The notes under the pieces were generated by a model. That model made no database searches and was not told the origin of the DNA. It was given only the letters and a program-made list of their open reading frames with translations. A DNA stretch of 64,000 nt from Galaxea fascicularis (Eukaryota > Cnidaria > Anthozoa > Scleractinia > Euphylliidae): contig OX419337.1 of the NCBI GenBank assembly GCA_948470475.1, positions 33,374,484 to 33,438,483 on the forward strand. Reading direction: 5' to 3'. Each line of letters begins with the position of its first letter. Position 1 is the stretch's first letter. The translations under genes and the position numbers were made by a program. Positions 1 through 10,327 of the stretch are shown here, piece after piece.

Positions 1-1227
1 CCCAGAGTCAGTTACTGCTATCTCATCCGTGTCACTGACTGCCACCCCCCAAGGGCAGTTAAACATTCCTACAGACGAATCGAACACGGGTTTGAACTGG
101 AATGGTATAGCCTGCTTGCTGCTATGGCATATTCTCAGGGAACCAATCTTCTCCCTTTTGATCGCTTCCATCAACTTTCCATTATTCACGAAAGTGATAG
201 TTGTAAGACTTCCGGAGTAACTGGAATCTGGCTTATTTTGCACGGATCCTTCAAAAATGTTTTGAAGTGAAGCTTTCAGTCCAACATTAACAACTTCAAT
301 GTCAGTAGTTCGTGTCAAGAGTTTTTCAGCTTTTTCCAGCGAAGTTTCGATCCCCTTTATTTCATTCTCGATCTTGACTATTTGTGCACTTAGATTATCA
401 ACTGACTGCTTTGTCTGACTTTCCACGCCTTCGATAATATTTTGTTTCTTCCTGACAAGGACTTCGATCAAGCTGCCTATGAATGTTTCCACATGTCTCT
501 TAACGTTTTCGCATTGTTGCCTCAGTTTAGTCTTGCCGTCATTGAGCTGTTTAATTGTGTTCTTTTTTGCTTGTAAGTTCTGTTTGTCTGTTTCTACCGT
601 TTTCCTTATTTCCGTCCTTTGTTGTTCGGCTTCGTCTTTTATGAGCACTAAAGTGTGACCAGAATGTTCCAGAGCGAAACAAGTTGGACAAGCTGCCGTT
701 TTACAGTTTTTGCAGAAAAATCTCAGCTGTTCTTTCTCGTGTCCCTTTTTTGAACAAAATGCAGGTCGCTTTAGAACATCTTCATAGTCCTTGTATTGGA
801 ACGCTTTCACAGCCAGGACGCGGTGTTCTTTGTAGTCTAGCATCATGTTGTGCCCTATTAGACACTGTTCACAGTAAAATTTGCAGCACTGAAAACAATA
901 CGAAGCTTCGGAGCTTTTCTTATTGCAGTTTCTACACGTTACTTGAGCTGTGTTGCATTCTTTAATGGTAAGTACATCGATGAAGCCGTTCAAGTAAAAG
1001 CTGGTAGGAAGATCCTTGAGATTACCGCTTGCTGGAATTGTACTGAGGGTTTGACACTTCGGACATCTGATTACATTTTCTGTCCCTGTTTCCCTATGCC
1101 ACTGTTGCAAACATTTTAAGCAGAAACTGTGCAGACATGATAGTTGTCTGGGATCCGTAAATATGTCCTGACAGACTGGACAAGACACTTCATCGTGAAG
1201 ATTGTTTAACAGAGTTGGGATATCCAT
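1..1227 (-). CDS. TRIM-NHL protein paralogue lacking the filamin domain (3' end beyond window)
   Basis: Reading down from the ATG at 1227 (AAC before the ATG, G after it: strong context), no stop occurs in 409 codons up to the window edge, so the gene is partial only because the window ends. It is a near copy of the complete gene at 5880-8138: RING finger (about residues 16-60), two B-boxes (to about 195), coiled coil (about 200-320), then the first NHL repeat. Against that gene it lacks 6 bp near position 226 and 309 bp at about 115-125. The 309-bp loss is 103 codons, in frame, and removes the whole filamin/ABP280 repeat. By family knowledge the RING would give E3 ubiquitin ligase activity and NHL repeats bind RNA or protein. 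The gene is intronless as far as seen. It could be a functional neofunctionalised copy or a recent duplicate on its way to decay; the open frame favours the former. Confidence 0.85.
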   Translation of the reverse strand, partial: MDIPTLLNNLHDEVSCPVCQDIFTDPRQLSCLHSFCLKCLQQWHRETGTENVIRCPKCQTLSTIPASGNLKDLPTSFYLNGFIDVLTIKECNTAQVTCRNCNKKSSEASYCFQCCKFYCEQCLIGHNMMLDYKEHRVLAVKAFQYKDYEDVLKRPAFCSKKGHEKEQLRFFCKNCKTAACPTCFALEHSGHTLVLIKDEAEQQRTEIRKTVETDKQNLQAKKNTIKQLNDGKTKLRQQCENVKRHVETFIGSLIEVLVRKKQNIIEGVESQTKQSVDNLSAQIVKIENEIKGIETSLEKAEKLLTRTTDIEVVNVGLKASLQNIFEGSVQNKPDSSYSGSLTTITFVNNGKLMEAIKREKIGSLRICHSSKQAIPFQFKPVFDSSVGMFNCPWGVAVSDTDEIAVTDSG

Positions 1228-1690
1228 GTTGTCTTGAACAAACAAGCGAGGAAGTACACCATGACAATGGAGTCTTGTTCTCGTGATTTTCTATGTTTAG
1301 CTTTTCCCTGAATATGAGTAAACAACAGACCAATCATAGGGCACTGTAGTGAGATTGTTATTGATTAGTCTGGATTTGTTCCGTATGTGTGGTCTTTAGG
1401 AATTCGACCCTGCAGCACTTACAGTTGTGTCCAGAATAACATGTCAATCAACTGAATGTTTAGATCCTAACAACATAAAAAGCTCTTGAAGAACCCATGT
1501 AGCGCTATTTAATCTGGTTGTCTTCTCCTCTGCTTTCCAGAATAGAGGTCTGTTCGACTAATTGTGCCTTATTGGGGGGAAATAATACGCCATATTGTTT
1601 AAGTCACGTTATTTTTATTTGAGTAACGCGATTATTTTCATCCTGAGTCACGCATGATTTGCGATCCGCCCCTCGAAAATAGGCAAATTA
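1228..1690. repeat. Duplicated 5' flank of the TRIM genes
   Basis: This stretch upstream of the partial TRIM gene matches the flank of the complete TRIM gene (about 8139-8550) with scattered small indels. The tandem duplication therefore carried the start region and probably the promoter, not only the coding frame. No TATA box stands out. Confidence 0.7.
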
Positions 1691-1989
1691 CGTCCGTTAT
1701 AGATGCGTGTAATATTTCTCATTGTGTCGTAGATAACTGATTTGTATCCGGCTCATCGCCTGTTCTATGGGTTCTATGCTGTTGTTCTCATGTTGGTTTG
1801 GAATAAGAGAACACGAGGAATAGCGATATTCACTGTTTACAAACAAGTCTTTTGATATTTAAATTTTGCCAACCACAGAACAAAAGAATCCTTTGTTTCG
1901 AGAGCCAATAAGCCTCTGGTTGGCACATTAATGACAATAGGTGACGTAACGATGAGTATCGCTATAAGGTTTCCCAATAAAATTGACTT

Positions 1990-2310
1990 GTGTTTGTTCT
2001 TTGCATTCTGCCATATCAGGATGAGAATCCCAAACCCGAAGAGGTCCCAAAAGAACAAGAATACCGACTATTTTCAATTCTTTTAAGTAAGTCATACCAC
2101 TTGATCAAAACTGTCTATTCATTTTATGCGAATGCGTGCCGATGACCAGGCAGCAATAAAACCTCTGACTCATAGCCTTCGAAAGATGCACTGATCTCGG
2201 CGCAAGGAACACATGGACATACATTCATGTTGCCTGCGAGCAAGATTTCTCGGGGGGTGAGATTCGGTTTTGACGAAAGGCAACCAAAGGGACGTAACGA
2301 ACCCTGGCTT
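1990..2310. repeat. Diverged duplicate block, copy A
   Basis: About 300 bp matches 16496-16775 in the same orientation, including shared tracts around CCCAAACCCGAAGAGG and AAGGAACACATGGACAT. The two copies lie on either side of the TRIM cluster and gypsy element. Short open frames here show no recognisable domain. The rest of 1690-2670 holds nothing I can identify. Confidence 0.6.
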
Positions 2311-2673
2311 TGACCCCCCTGGCTGTGACCACCCCTTGTGCTTGGGGAATCTATCATTTTTCTCGAAGGGTAAAATCAGTTGCATGCCTTCTAGTTCACG
2401 GATGACAAGTTCGTTTCGTATTTAATTTTTAGGACCAAGATTATTTCTAGTGATGCCTTCTGTCGAAACACATCGATGTCGATACTTTGCAGGAAAAATT
2501 TCTCGACTGTTTCTAGCGAAGATTCCATCGCCTTACATTTAATCGACTATGCAAACTAGCCAATGAGAATCTCACATCGGAACAATGGATTTTGACAAAA
2601 TTAATTATGTATGACTGATTTACCCACTATCGAAGCACAACAAAATTCAAATTGCGGCTATTCTGTTGTTTCA

Positions 2674-3600
2674 TCACTCGAACATCATTAGCCAATATGT
2701 AAAAAGATTCTTGGGTGGCCTTGGTCGGAGTAGTTGTACTGTAATTTCAGCCTCAACTTTGCGCTTTTCATTGGTTATACTTTTGATGGAGCTGTTTACC
2801 TGCCTTTCCACAGCTTCGAAAATGTTTTGTCTCTGTGCTTCAATGACCACCATCAAGTTGTCTGTAAATGTTTGAACATCATTTTTCACAGCTTCTCCTT
2901 GTTGAAACAGATGAGCGCAATCTTTATCGAGTTGCAGAACTACGTTCTTCTTTGTTTCTAAGTTCTGTCTGCGTGTTTCTACCACATTCCTCATTTCCGT
3001 CTTTTGTCTCTCTGCCTCGACTTTTATGTCCTCCAAAGCGTGACCAGTATGTTCCAAAATGCAACACATGTGACAGACTGTCGTTTTACAGTCCTTGCAG
3101 AAGTAATTGAACTCTTGTCTCTCATGCAATGGCTTTGGACAAAACACGGGGCGCTTCAGGACATCTTTGCAATCCTTGTCTTGAAACTCTTTGACTGCCA
3201 GAATACAGTGATCTTTGTTCTCTCGTCAGTAGAATGTTGTGAACATCTGCGCACTTCCCACAAAAAAAGATGTAGCATTTGAAGCAATAGGAAGTCTCAA
3301 ATCTGCTCTCGCGCAAAAACAACACATTATTTCAGTCTTTTTGCATTCTTTGATGGCGAGAACATTGATCAAACCGTTCAGATAAAAGCTGGTCGGAAAA
3401 TCCTTGAGATCGCTGCTTGGAGGCTCCTCGCTGAGAGTTTAATTTGGCAATACGGACATGCGACAGAGCTTCCACCTCCTTTTCGCTAATATGTTTTCAA
3501 ACACTGTGCAGAAACTGTGCAGACACGCAAGCTGTTTGGGGTCTTTTAAGACTTGGTTACAAACCGGACAAGACAACTGATCGCGGAGATTGATTAATTA
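2674..3600 (-). pseudogene. Decayed TRIM gene (RING, B-box, coiled-coil remnant)
   Basis: On the minus strand the pieces of a TRIM protein appear in order but in different frames: a RING start (cysteines of CPVC and CLHSFC, about 3500-3575), a linker resembling the NGLINVLAIKEC region (about 3345-3400), a first B-box (about 3240-3325), then a second B-box and coiled coil open from about 3147 to the stop at 2674. At least two frameshifts separate the blocks (one near 3222), the RING loses its second half, and filamin and NHL domains are absent. It is more diverged from its neighbours than they are from each other, so it is an older duplicate. I regard it as non-functional. Confidence 0.8.
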
Positions 3601-4105
3601 GTTAACAACTTTATTTAAGTCTCAAATCTATTTTACTTGTATAAGAGTTTTGCCTTTGAAATAATGCCAGACGCCAACATGTTAGCCTAAGAATGCATGA
3701 TTGCGGAACGGAGCAGAATTGGTTCCGAAAGTTGAACAAAACCCTTTCTCATCTGGAACAGTTGCATAGTTATTTTAAATTACTGTTTTTTGTTTCGGTC
3801 AAACAACGCAACAATTACATACTGATACGTATCGTCTGTCAAATTAAATTGTGCTATAAATGGATGATCAATAATGTTTTGGTAAAGAACAAGTTCTCAA
3901 CAAGTCAGTCACACGAAGCATTTTACCCGGCACGCATTTCAGATTTTAAAATTATTGGTCTCGAAATCGGTGCGGGTAAGCGACTTCCGTAACTTTCTTG
4001 TTCGGTCCTCCAAATTATGCGGCATTAATTTAGGCTATCATGACAAACAGCGCACCGCTTCAGGCTGGGCTGCCTCGCTTTAACTCGGAGGAACCTGGCA
4101 ATGCT
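3601..4105. other. Intergenic, no gene recognised
   Basis: A 99-codon open frame at 3693-3992 (+) has no recognisable domain and is AT-rich like its surroundings. I see no gene or RNA here. Confidence 0.5.
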
Positions 4106-4316
4106 TAACCCTTTCACTACCATGATCTAAAAATTAATACTCTCCTTACTGTCTGCCATACATTACTTACAAAGAAAATTCTGAGAATTTGATGTTAGCT
4201 CAAACAATATCCCGTATTCGATTTTTTTTCTTTATTCTCATCACCTGTCTGTTGAACAATGTAGTGACATTGGAAGGAGAAATGACCTATTGATCACTCC
4301 TGCGAGTGAAAGGGTA
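4106..4316. mobile_element. MITE with AACCCTTTCACT-type inverted ends
   Basis: The left end reads TTAACCCTTTCACTACCATGATC and its approximate inverse closes the element at about 4290-4316 (GATCACT ... GTGAAAGGGTAAA). It is about 210 bp, non-coding, and related in ends and interior to copies at 43237-43440 and 55771-56352. Confidence 0.6.
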
Positions 4317-5878
4317 AATTTGTCCTTTAAAATGCTGGTCTAGAATATTTAGAGCTCCATTAGCTCTTCAAAAGTATTACCAAACAGTGTAAGGAAGTAA
4401 ACATACTGGGTAAAATCGTGTTGTTGATTTCTCATTTCGGTCACACGATTAATTGATCTAACGACCCACGTTCTAATTGTTGATCTCTTATTCTTTTCAG
4501 CTTCGTATTCCTTTCCAGAAACGTCAAAGAGCATAAAACCCAGTGTGAAACTGATTGAAACATATCTTATTAAATGGTTTAGTTTGTGATTTGATGACCG
4601 GATATTTTTAAGAGACAAGCAGTAAACATTTGATGGGTGCGTTGGAGACTGTTTCGCATTGTATCACTTATGGATCAGTAAAACATGAGATGCTTGAAAA
4701 CAACAGTTGTTGCTCTACTTCCAACAAAATTAAGACTGGAACCGCAAGTTATCCTAATCCTATTGTTTATTTGAAATTCAAAACAAGGACAACAACTATT
4801 TTTTCGTGTCACAAGATTCACACACCATTGTACAGTTTTCATACATAACACTATAAATATATCTTATAAACAAATCCTCAACAAATTTTCGCGCATACAA
4901 ATTTTAAAACTAATTGTAGAAAAATACCTAAGACATTTCCATATGCCAGGTGGGCAATCTACACTGAAAATATGTCTAGAAAATGCTGTCAATTTAACCT
5001 TTTATTCCAAGAGCCGTAAACTCATCAAGTGTTGCTGGATCTGTTAAGTCCGGCTGTCAGAAGAGCCTGATGTGTGAGTCTTCGTCCCGTACTTAACTCG
5101 ATGATGATCTTTAATAACCGTATTTGGTGATTTCGGTTTGTTTATTGGTATTTTCTCGAGATTCAACTGACTTATACAACGCCCTTTGGATTGAAAAGGT
5201 TGACCGGCAGTATCTTCACCTTTGAGTATAATTGTCTATCACCACACCATTTCTAAAACAAATACTTTATAAACAGGTAGCAGTTATTCAACAAAGCTAC
5301 TGATCACTACACTGCGAGTAGTTTCTAATCTCCATCTTGGCGATGGTGTTTGTTTTCCGCCCTCCATTCGCATTGCGTCTCATCGTGAGCGTGCGCGCAC
5401 TTGTTTCGCCCACCCCAACGCCATCGCCGAAATTAGAGACCACTCGCAGTCTAAAATCACAGAATTAGAGAAAACTCTTCAAGAGTGCAACTCTTTATAC
5501 ATGGTCAACTTGTAACTTCAACACTTATGGTTTACAGTGTAACTTAAACACTCAATTCAATTGTTACAAAAAGATTCTTAATCATTTCATCTTTACTATA
5601 CAGTAGAATCCCCAAGGGTTAAGCTACACACGAGAACAAATTTAAATTTATACCAATACCAAACATTCCCTTTCATGACCCCCAACTGGCGATCAGGTAA
5701 TTTTTTGTTATGTTGGGTTACACCGAAAAATACATCAGCGTACAAAACATCTCAATTTGGTATTCTGTCAAAACCAAAACTTAATTTAATTTCTTTTTTT
5801 TATGAATGTACTACAGAACTGAATTCACATGAAACATGAAATCTACAACACTTGCCTCATCGGCCTAAGAGGACAATT
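4317..5878. other. Intergenic, 3' flank of the complete TRIM gene
   Basis: AT-rich sequence with only short open frames. A pair of inverted segments (around 5310-5345 and 5405-5450, sharing a GAGTAGTTTCTAATCTC-like arm) suggests a small foldback element. Nothing else can be supported. Confidence 0.4.
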
Positions 5879-5884
5879 TTTATT
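5879..5884 (-). terminator. Possible polyadenylation signal overlapping the TRIM stop codon
   Basis: On the minus strand AATAAA spans the TAA stop of the complete TRIM gene. If used, the 3'UTR would be only a few tens of bases. Other signals may lie downstream, so use is uncertain. Confidence 0.3.
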
Positions 5885-8138
5885 TAAATATTTGAATGCG
5901 ATTGTTCCTCCACTCAGAGACCACAATCCTACCATCACTCAAAACAGCAACAGACATTGGACCATCTAGTTCTCCTAAGTTGGTGCCTTTTGTTCCAAAC
6001 TTGCCAACAAACCTGCCATTCAGTTCAAAAATCTGTATTCTATCATTGTCCCTATCACACACCATCAGGTGTTTCGACTTGGTCACAGACAAACAACGCG
6101 GATCATTAAACTCACCATCCCCATTCCCCCGCTGCCCGAATTCATACTGAAACTTACCCTCCCTGCTGAACACTTTAATGCAGTGGTCATCTGCGTCTGA
6201 CACTATGAAGTATTCATCGCACTGAACACAGTGGACAGGAGAACTAAGAGAGCCAGCCTCACCTATCTTCCTTACAAACTTACCATCGGTTGTGAAGATC
6301 TTAATCAGTTTGTTGCCTGAATCAGCAACAATAATATTACCATTGGCATCCAATGATAAACCCCAAGGATACGAGAGTTGACTATTAAGGCTTCCTTTGC
6401 CATCAAACATACCTTTGTACCAACCCTCCCGAGTAAAAATCTGTATTCTACTATTTCTATGGTCTGCTACGAAAATATTACTATTGTTATCAAAACAAAT
6501 ACCATAAGGGTAATTAAATTCTTCCTGATTAAAGCCTTTGCAACCAAAAGATCTCAAGTACTTGCCACTACCGTCGAACATCTGAACCCTGTGATTCCCA
6601 GAGTCAGTTACTGCTATCTCATCCGTGTCACTGACTGCCACCCCCCAAGGGCAGTTAAACATTCCTACAGACGAACCGAACACAGGTTTGAACTGGAATG
6701 GTATAGCCTGCTCGCGCTCTTTCACTAGTAAATCATATGGACTGCCACAAACGTGTTGCCCGTTTACTTTAATGCTTATTGAATATTTTCCTTGATCTCT
6801 GGGGCAATAGCTAATGTCATACCGTCCAGTCTTGTTATCTTGTATTCGCACTCCCATGTCGCAATCTCGCTTTCGTTCGTCTAGGATCTCAACAGTCACA
6901 AGGTCCTTCTTGTTGTAACGCGTGGTTCTTGTGTAGTCTCTTGTGATTAAATTGAATTTTGATTCAACTCCAGCCAAAGCTTCTTTTAATCCTTTGCCTT
7001 CGGCGATAGACTGGCTTGCCTTTGTGTGGTGCGATATTTCCAGGGAACCAATCTCCTCCCTTTTGATCCCTTCCATCATGTTTCCATTATTCACGAAAGT
7101 GATAGTTGGAAGACTTCCACTTCCAGGGTAACTGGAGTCTGGCTTGTTTTTCACGGATCCTTCAAAGATTTTTTGGAGTGAAGCTTTTGTTCCAACATTA
7201 ACAACTTCAATGTCAGTAGTTCGTGTCAAGAGTTTCTCAGATTTTTCCAGCGAAGTTTCGATCTCCATTATTTCATTCTCGATCTTGACTGTTTCTGTAC
7301 TGAGATATTCAACTGACTCCTTTGCCTGACTTTCCACCGCTTTGATAATATTTTGTTTCTTCTTGAGAAGGACTTCGATCAAGCTGCTTATGAATGTTTC
7401 CACATGTCTCTTGACGTCTTTGCATTGTTGCCTCAGTTTAGTCTTGCCGTCATTGAGCTGTTTAATTGTGTTCTTTTTTGCTTGTAAGTTCTGTTTCTGT
7501 GTTTCTACCGTTTTTCTCATTTCCGTCCTTTGTTGTTCGGCTTCGTCTTTTATGAGCACTAGCGCGTGACCAGAATGTTCCAGAGCGAAACAAGTTGGAC
7601 AAGCTGCCGTTTTACAGTTTTTGCAGAAAAATCTCAGCTGTTCTTTCTCGTGTCCCTTTTTTGAACAAAATGCAGGTCGCTTTAGAACATCTTCATAGTC
7701 CTTGTCTTGGAACGCTTTCACAGCCAGGACGCGGTGTTCTTTGTAGTCTAGCATCATGTTGTGCCCTATTAGACACTGTTCACAGTAAAATTTGCAGCAC
7801 TGAAAACAATATGAAGCTTCGGAGCTTTTCTTATTGCAGTTTCTACACGTTACCTGAGTTGTGTTGCATTCTTTAATGGTAAGTACATCGATGAAGCCGT
7901 TCAAGTAAAAGCTGGTAGGAAGATCCTTGAGATTACCGCTTGCTGGAATTGTACTGAGGGTTTGACACTTTGGACATCTGATTACATTTTCTGTCCATGT
8001 TTCCCTATGCCACTGTTGCAAACATTTTAAACAGAAACTGTGCAGACATGACAGTTGTCTGGGATCCGTAAATATGTCCTGACAGACTGGACAAGACACT
8101 TCATCGCGAAGATTGTTTAACAGAGTTGGGATATCCAT
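5880..8138 (-). CDS. TRIM-filamin-NHL protein (TRIM2/3/71-like E3 ligase)
   Basis: Intronless frame of 752 residues. The codon frame extends 18 bases further upstream, but only without an ATG; the ATG at 8138 has A at -3 and G at +4, so I use it. Domains in order: RING finger (C16-x2-C ... CLHSFCLKC ... CPKC, to about 60); a B-box-like zinc module (about 96-140); a B-box2 starting CSKKGHE (about 158-198); a coiled coil rich in K/E/Q (about 200-320); a filamin/ABP280 repeat (about 385-475, ending CGSPYDLLV); and six NHL repeats forming a beta propeller (about 480-752), with recurrent DSGNHRVQ-type motifs. This architecture is that of class C-VII TRIM proteins, which combine ubiquitin ligase activity with RNA or protein binding by the propeller. 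Length and domain order are complete. Orthology to a single vertebrate TRIM cannot be fixed by eye. Confidence 0.93.
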   Translation of the reverse strand: MDIPTLLNNLRDEVSCPVCQDIFTDPRQLSCLHSFCLKCLQQWHRETWTENVIRCPKCQTLSTIPASGNLKDLPTSFYLNGFIDVLTIKECNTTQVTCRNCNKKSSEASYCFQCCKFYCEQCLIGHNMMLDYKEHRVLAVKAFQDKDYEDVLKRPAFCSKKGHEKEQLRFFCKNCKTAACPTCFALEHSGHALVLIKDEAEQQRTEMRKTVETQKQNLQAKKNTIKQLNDGKTKLRQQCKDVKRHVETFISSLIEVLLKKKQNIIKAVESQAKESVEYLSTETVKIENEIMEIETSLEKSEKLLTRTTDIEVVNVGTKASLQKIFEGSVKNKPDSSYPGSGSLPTITFVNNGNMMEGIKREEIGSLEISHHTKASQSIAEGKGLKEALAGVESKFNLITRDYTRTTRYNKKDLVTVEILDERKRDCDMGVRIQDNKTGRYDISYCPRDQGKYSISIKVNGQHVCGSPYDLLVKEREQAIPFQFKPVFGSSVGMFNCPWGVAVSDTDEIAVTDSGNHRVQMFDGSGKYLRSFGCKGFNQEEFNYPYGICFDNNSNIFVADHRNSRIQIFTREGWYKGMFDGKGSLNSQLSYPWGLSLDANGNIIVADSGNKLIKIFTTDGKFVRKIGEAGSLSSPVHCVQCDEYFIVSDADDHCIKVFSREGKFQYEFGQRGNGDGEFNDPRCLSVTKSKHLMVCDRDNDRIQIFELNGRFVGKFGTKGTNLGELDGPMSVAVLSDGRIVVSEWRNNRIQIFK

Positions 8139-8894
8139 GTTGTCTTGAACAAACAAGCGAGGAAGTACACCATGACAATGGCGTCTTGTTCTCCTGATTT
8201 TATATTTTTAGCTTTTCTCAGAATATGAGTAAACAACAGACCAATAATAGGACACCGTAGTGAGATTGTTATTGTTTAGTCTTGATTTGTATTTGTGATC
8301 TTTAGGAATTCTACCCTGCGGCACTCACAGTTCAGTGTGTCCTGAATAACATGTCAATTAACTGAATGCTTAGATCCTAACAACATAAAAAGCTCTTGAA
8401 GAACCCATGTAGCGCTATTTAATCTGGCTGCCTTCTTGACAAATTGTGCCTCACTGGGGGAAATGTTAGAGTCACGTAATCTTTTATTTGAGTCACGCGA
8501 TTTTTTCATCCCCAGTGACGCATCATTTGGGATCTGCCCCACGAAAATAGATGGTTTTCACAGTGACATCATCAAATTCTAAAATCAAAATCGCTAAGTC
8601 TTCTGAATTTTTATCTATACGACGTTGAAGATGACCTAGGAATAAATATTTTTAGAAGTTACCAGTTCCGTAACGTCTTTCCTTTTTTAAAATGCAGCAT
8701 TTTGAATTTCCGAATTGTCGTCTTGCGTGACACCAAGATAGAAACCTGTTTGGTTGAAAAAATGTATCTTTTAGTTTAAACGTCTCAAGTATATTAGGAG
8801 ATGTGTTTCTACACATATGTACTATCTCACGAGGGAAAAGTAAGCGGTTTTATCACAAAGTAAACTCGAGATGTTTTTGTTGACTTCCGGTTGC
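8139..8894. other. 5' flank of the complete TRIM gene
   Basis: The first 410 bases match 1228-1690 (duplicated flank). The rest, to the MITE at 8904, holds no gene I can support. Confidence 0.5.
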
Positions 8895-8903
8895 CATATT
8901 GGT

Positions 8904-9011
8904 TTGACTGCAAAACAGTCGTTTTCGGTTGTTTCGGAAGGCGCGAAGCGCCGTAAGCGTGACCGACACCGTCGCTCGCGTTCGCAAAAAATACGACTGT
9001 TTTGCAGTCTA
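8904..9011. mobile_element. Short Mutator-like MITE with 9-bp target duplication
   Basis: Eighteen-base inverted ends (T-T/A-GACTGCAAAACAGTCG) bound a 108-bp, non-coding element. It is flanked by the direct repeat CATATTGGT at 8895-8903 and 9012-9020. A 9-bp duplication is characteristic of Mutator-superfamily insertions. Confidence 0.7.
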
Positions 9012-9217
9012 CATATTGGTGGGTCAAAGTGGTCACCAACATGGCGATTTCATACAAAACTCTATAAAGTTGCGTGGCACGCTTCGGCAAATAACTCAAA
9101 AAAGATATATCACACAGACGTGAGACCTGCAGAGGTTGTTTATGTATTGGTCTTCTACAACATTTTCATGTTCTTGGCCTTTTTCATTTAACGGCTTTGA
9201 ATTTACTTTTTCATTGC

Positions 9218-9222
9218 GTGAC
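9218..9222. repeat. Target site duplication, left (GTGAC)
   Basis: Five bases directly before the TG of the 5' LTR; the identical GTGAC follows the CA of the 3' LTR at 16014-16018. Five bp is typical for Ty3/gypsy integration. Confidence 0.9.
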
Positions 9223-10239
9223 TGTCACGAAATTATTTAGTAGTTGTTTGCGTTTAGTTTAAGTTTTTGTTTTAGTGTGTTGTTTGGATTTTTGTCGTTC
9301 ATTGTTACGTAACTTTGTTACGTAACTCATGTAACATTTAACTATTTAATATTTAAACATTCTTAGTGTATTGTGTAGTTTAGATGTATGTTTCAGGAAT
9401 TATGTAAATTTGTACAATTCAGCGTGTAACAGGTGTTCTTTCCAGTCACTTTCTTTATAGCGTTTGTTTTAAGTGTTAATTGTAGAAAAAATTACCATAA
9501 ATATATAAATGTAAGTTGTACAGTTGTAGTGGGTTGTTGTGTGTAGCAGTTTTGTCGGTAGAGGGAGTAAAGCAAGAAAAAGAGAGACAAGGTGAAGGGC
9601 CTGTGGCCAGAAAGAGAAAAGTTTTATTCACTATCAAGAGCCATTGGTAGGCGCCAGCCAAGAAATAACTTGCAATTGACGAAACACATTTGTCAGTGGT
9701 GGCGTAAGGATTGAGAAGAGTAACGTGCTGTGTGGCAATTGGGATCGTCCAAAGACCTTGTGCTAAGAAGAAAACGTCAGCTGTAAAGAAAAAGAAAAGG
9801 ACGTAAAAGACGCGGGACAAGGTTGGAATCAAAGAGGAAGAAGAGGTTTGTGGTATTGGTTGGTGTGGTGTGGTGTGGTGTTGGTTAGGAGGAGACGCGG
9901 ATAGTGAAACTGAACTGTGAACTGTTGTATATAATTTGTTATTATTGTATAGGTTTAAAATTACTTAAAGTTTAGGTTAGGAATCGCAATAGTTTAGTAA
10001 TTAATTGTATTAATTGTTATAGAATATTTAGAATTAGTTTACTTAAGTGTTAATGCTGTTAATATCGAGTGTTTTTTTTTATATATATACTTTAATAAAC
10101 ATTAGTTATTGTAATTCATGGTGGTGTGTTGCGGGATTGTGGGAAGGGGTGCGTGTATTCAGTCATTGTTAGTTTCGGTGTTATTAGTCTTTGTTTTGCC
10201 ATTTCTATCGTCAAGGGAATCTTCGGGGCTTACGCCACA
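9223..10239 (+). repeat. 5' LTR of the gypsy element
   Basis: 1,017 bp, TG...CA termini. Where I compared it with the 3' LTR, the only difference found is at the T-run/AT-run near 10071-10090 (9 T plus a longer AT run versus 10 T plus a shorter one). A TATA-like ATATATATA stretch (10080-10089) and AATAAA (10094-10099) sit about 140 bp before its end, giving a plausible start and polyadenylation region. Confidence 0.95.
10078..10099 (+). promoter_or_regulatory. LTR core promoter and polyadenylation signal
   Basis: A TATA-like alternating AT run is followed within 15 bases by AATAAA. This compact layout implies transcription starting around 10105-10115 and a short R region. It is inferred from motif spacing only; the same motifs recur in the 3' LTR (AATAAA at 15868-15873). 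Confidence 0.45.
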
Positions 10240-10243
10240 TTTT

Positions 10244-10261
10244 TGGTGTCAGGAGTGGGAT
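10244..10261 (+). promoter_or_regulatory. Primer-binding site
   Basis: Four T bases after the 5' LTR end, TGGTGTCAGGAGTGGGAT starts with TGG, complementary to a tRNA CCA terminus. I cannot name the tRNA by eye. Confidence 0.7.
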
Positions 10262-10327
10262 ACTATTCCCTTGGTATTTGTTGTACACACACTTCAGACA
10301 CAATCGTGCAACACACAAGTGTTAATT

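Noticed and set aside
684..965. 93-codon plus-strand frame, nearly repeated at 7595-7876
   Set aside because: Both are antisense to the B-box region of the two TRIM copies; the similarity follows from the duplicated genes.
9476..9832. 118-codon antisense frame in the 5' LTR, identical to one at 15251-15607
   Set aside because: The identity only reflects the identical LTRs. No domain, and compositionally it is a shadow of the LTR.
10118..10327. Extra 70 residues at the polyprotein start, beginning inside the LTR
   Set aside because: The ATG lies at or before the likely transcription start and the extension covers the primer-binding site. The ATG at 10328 is the more credible start.
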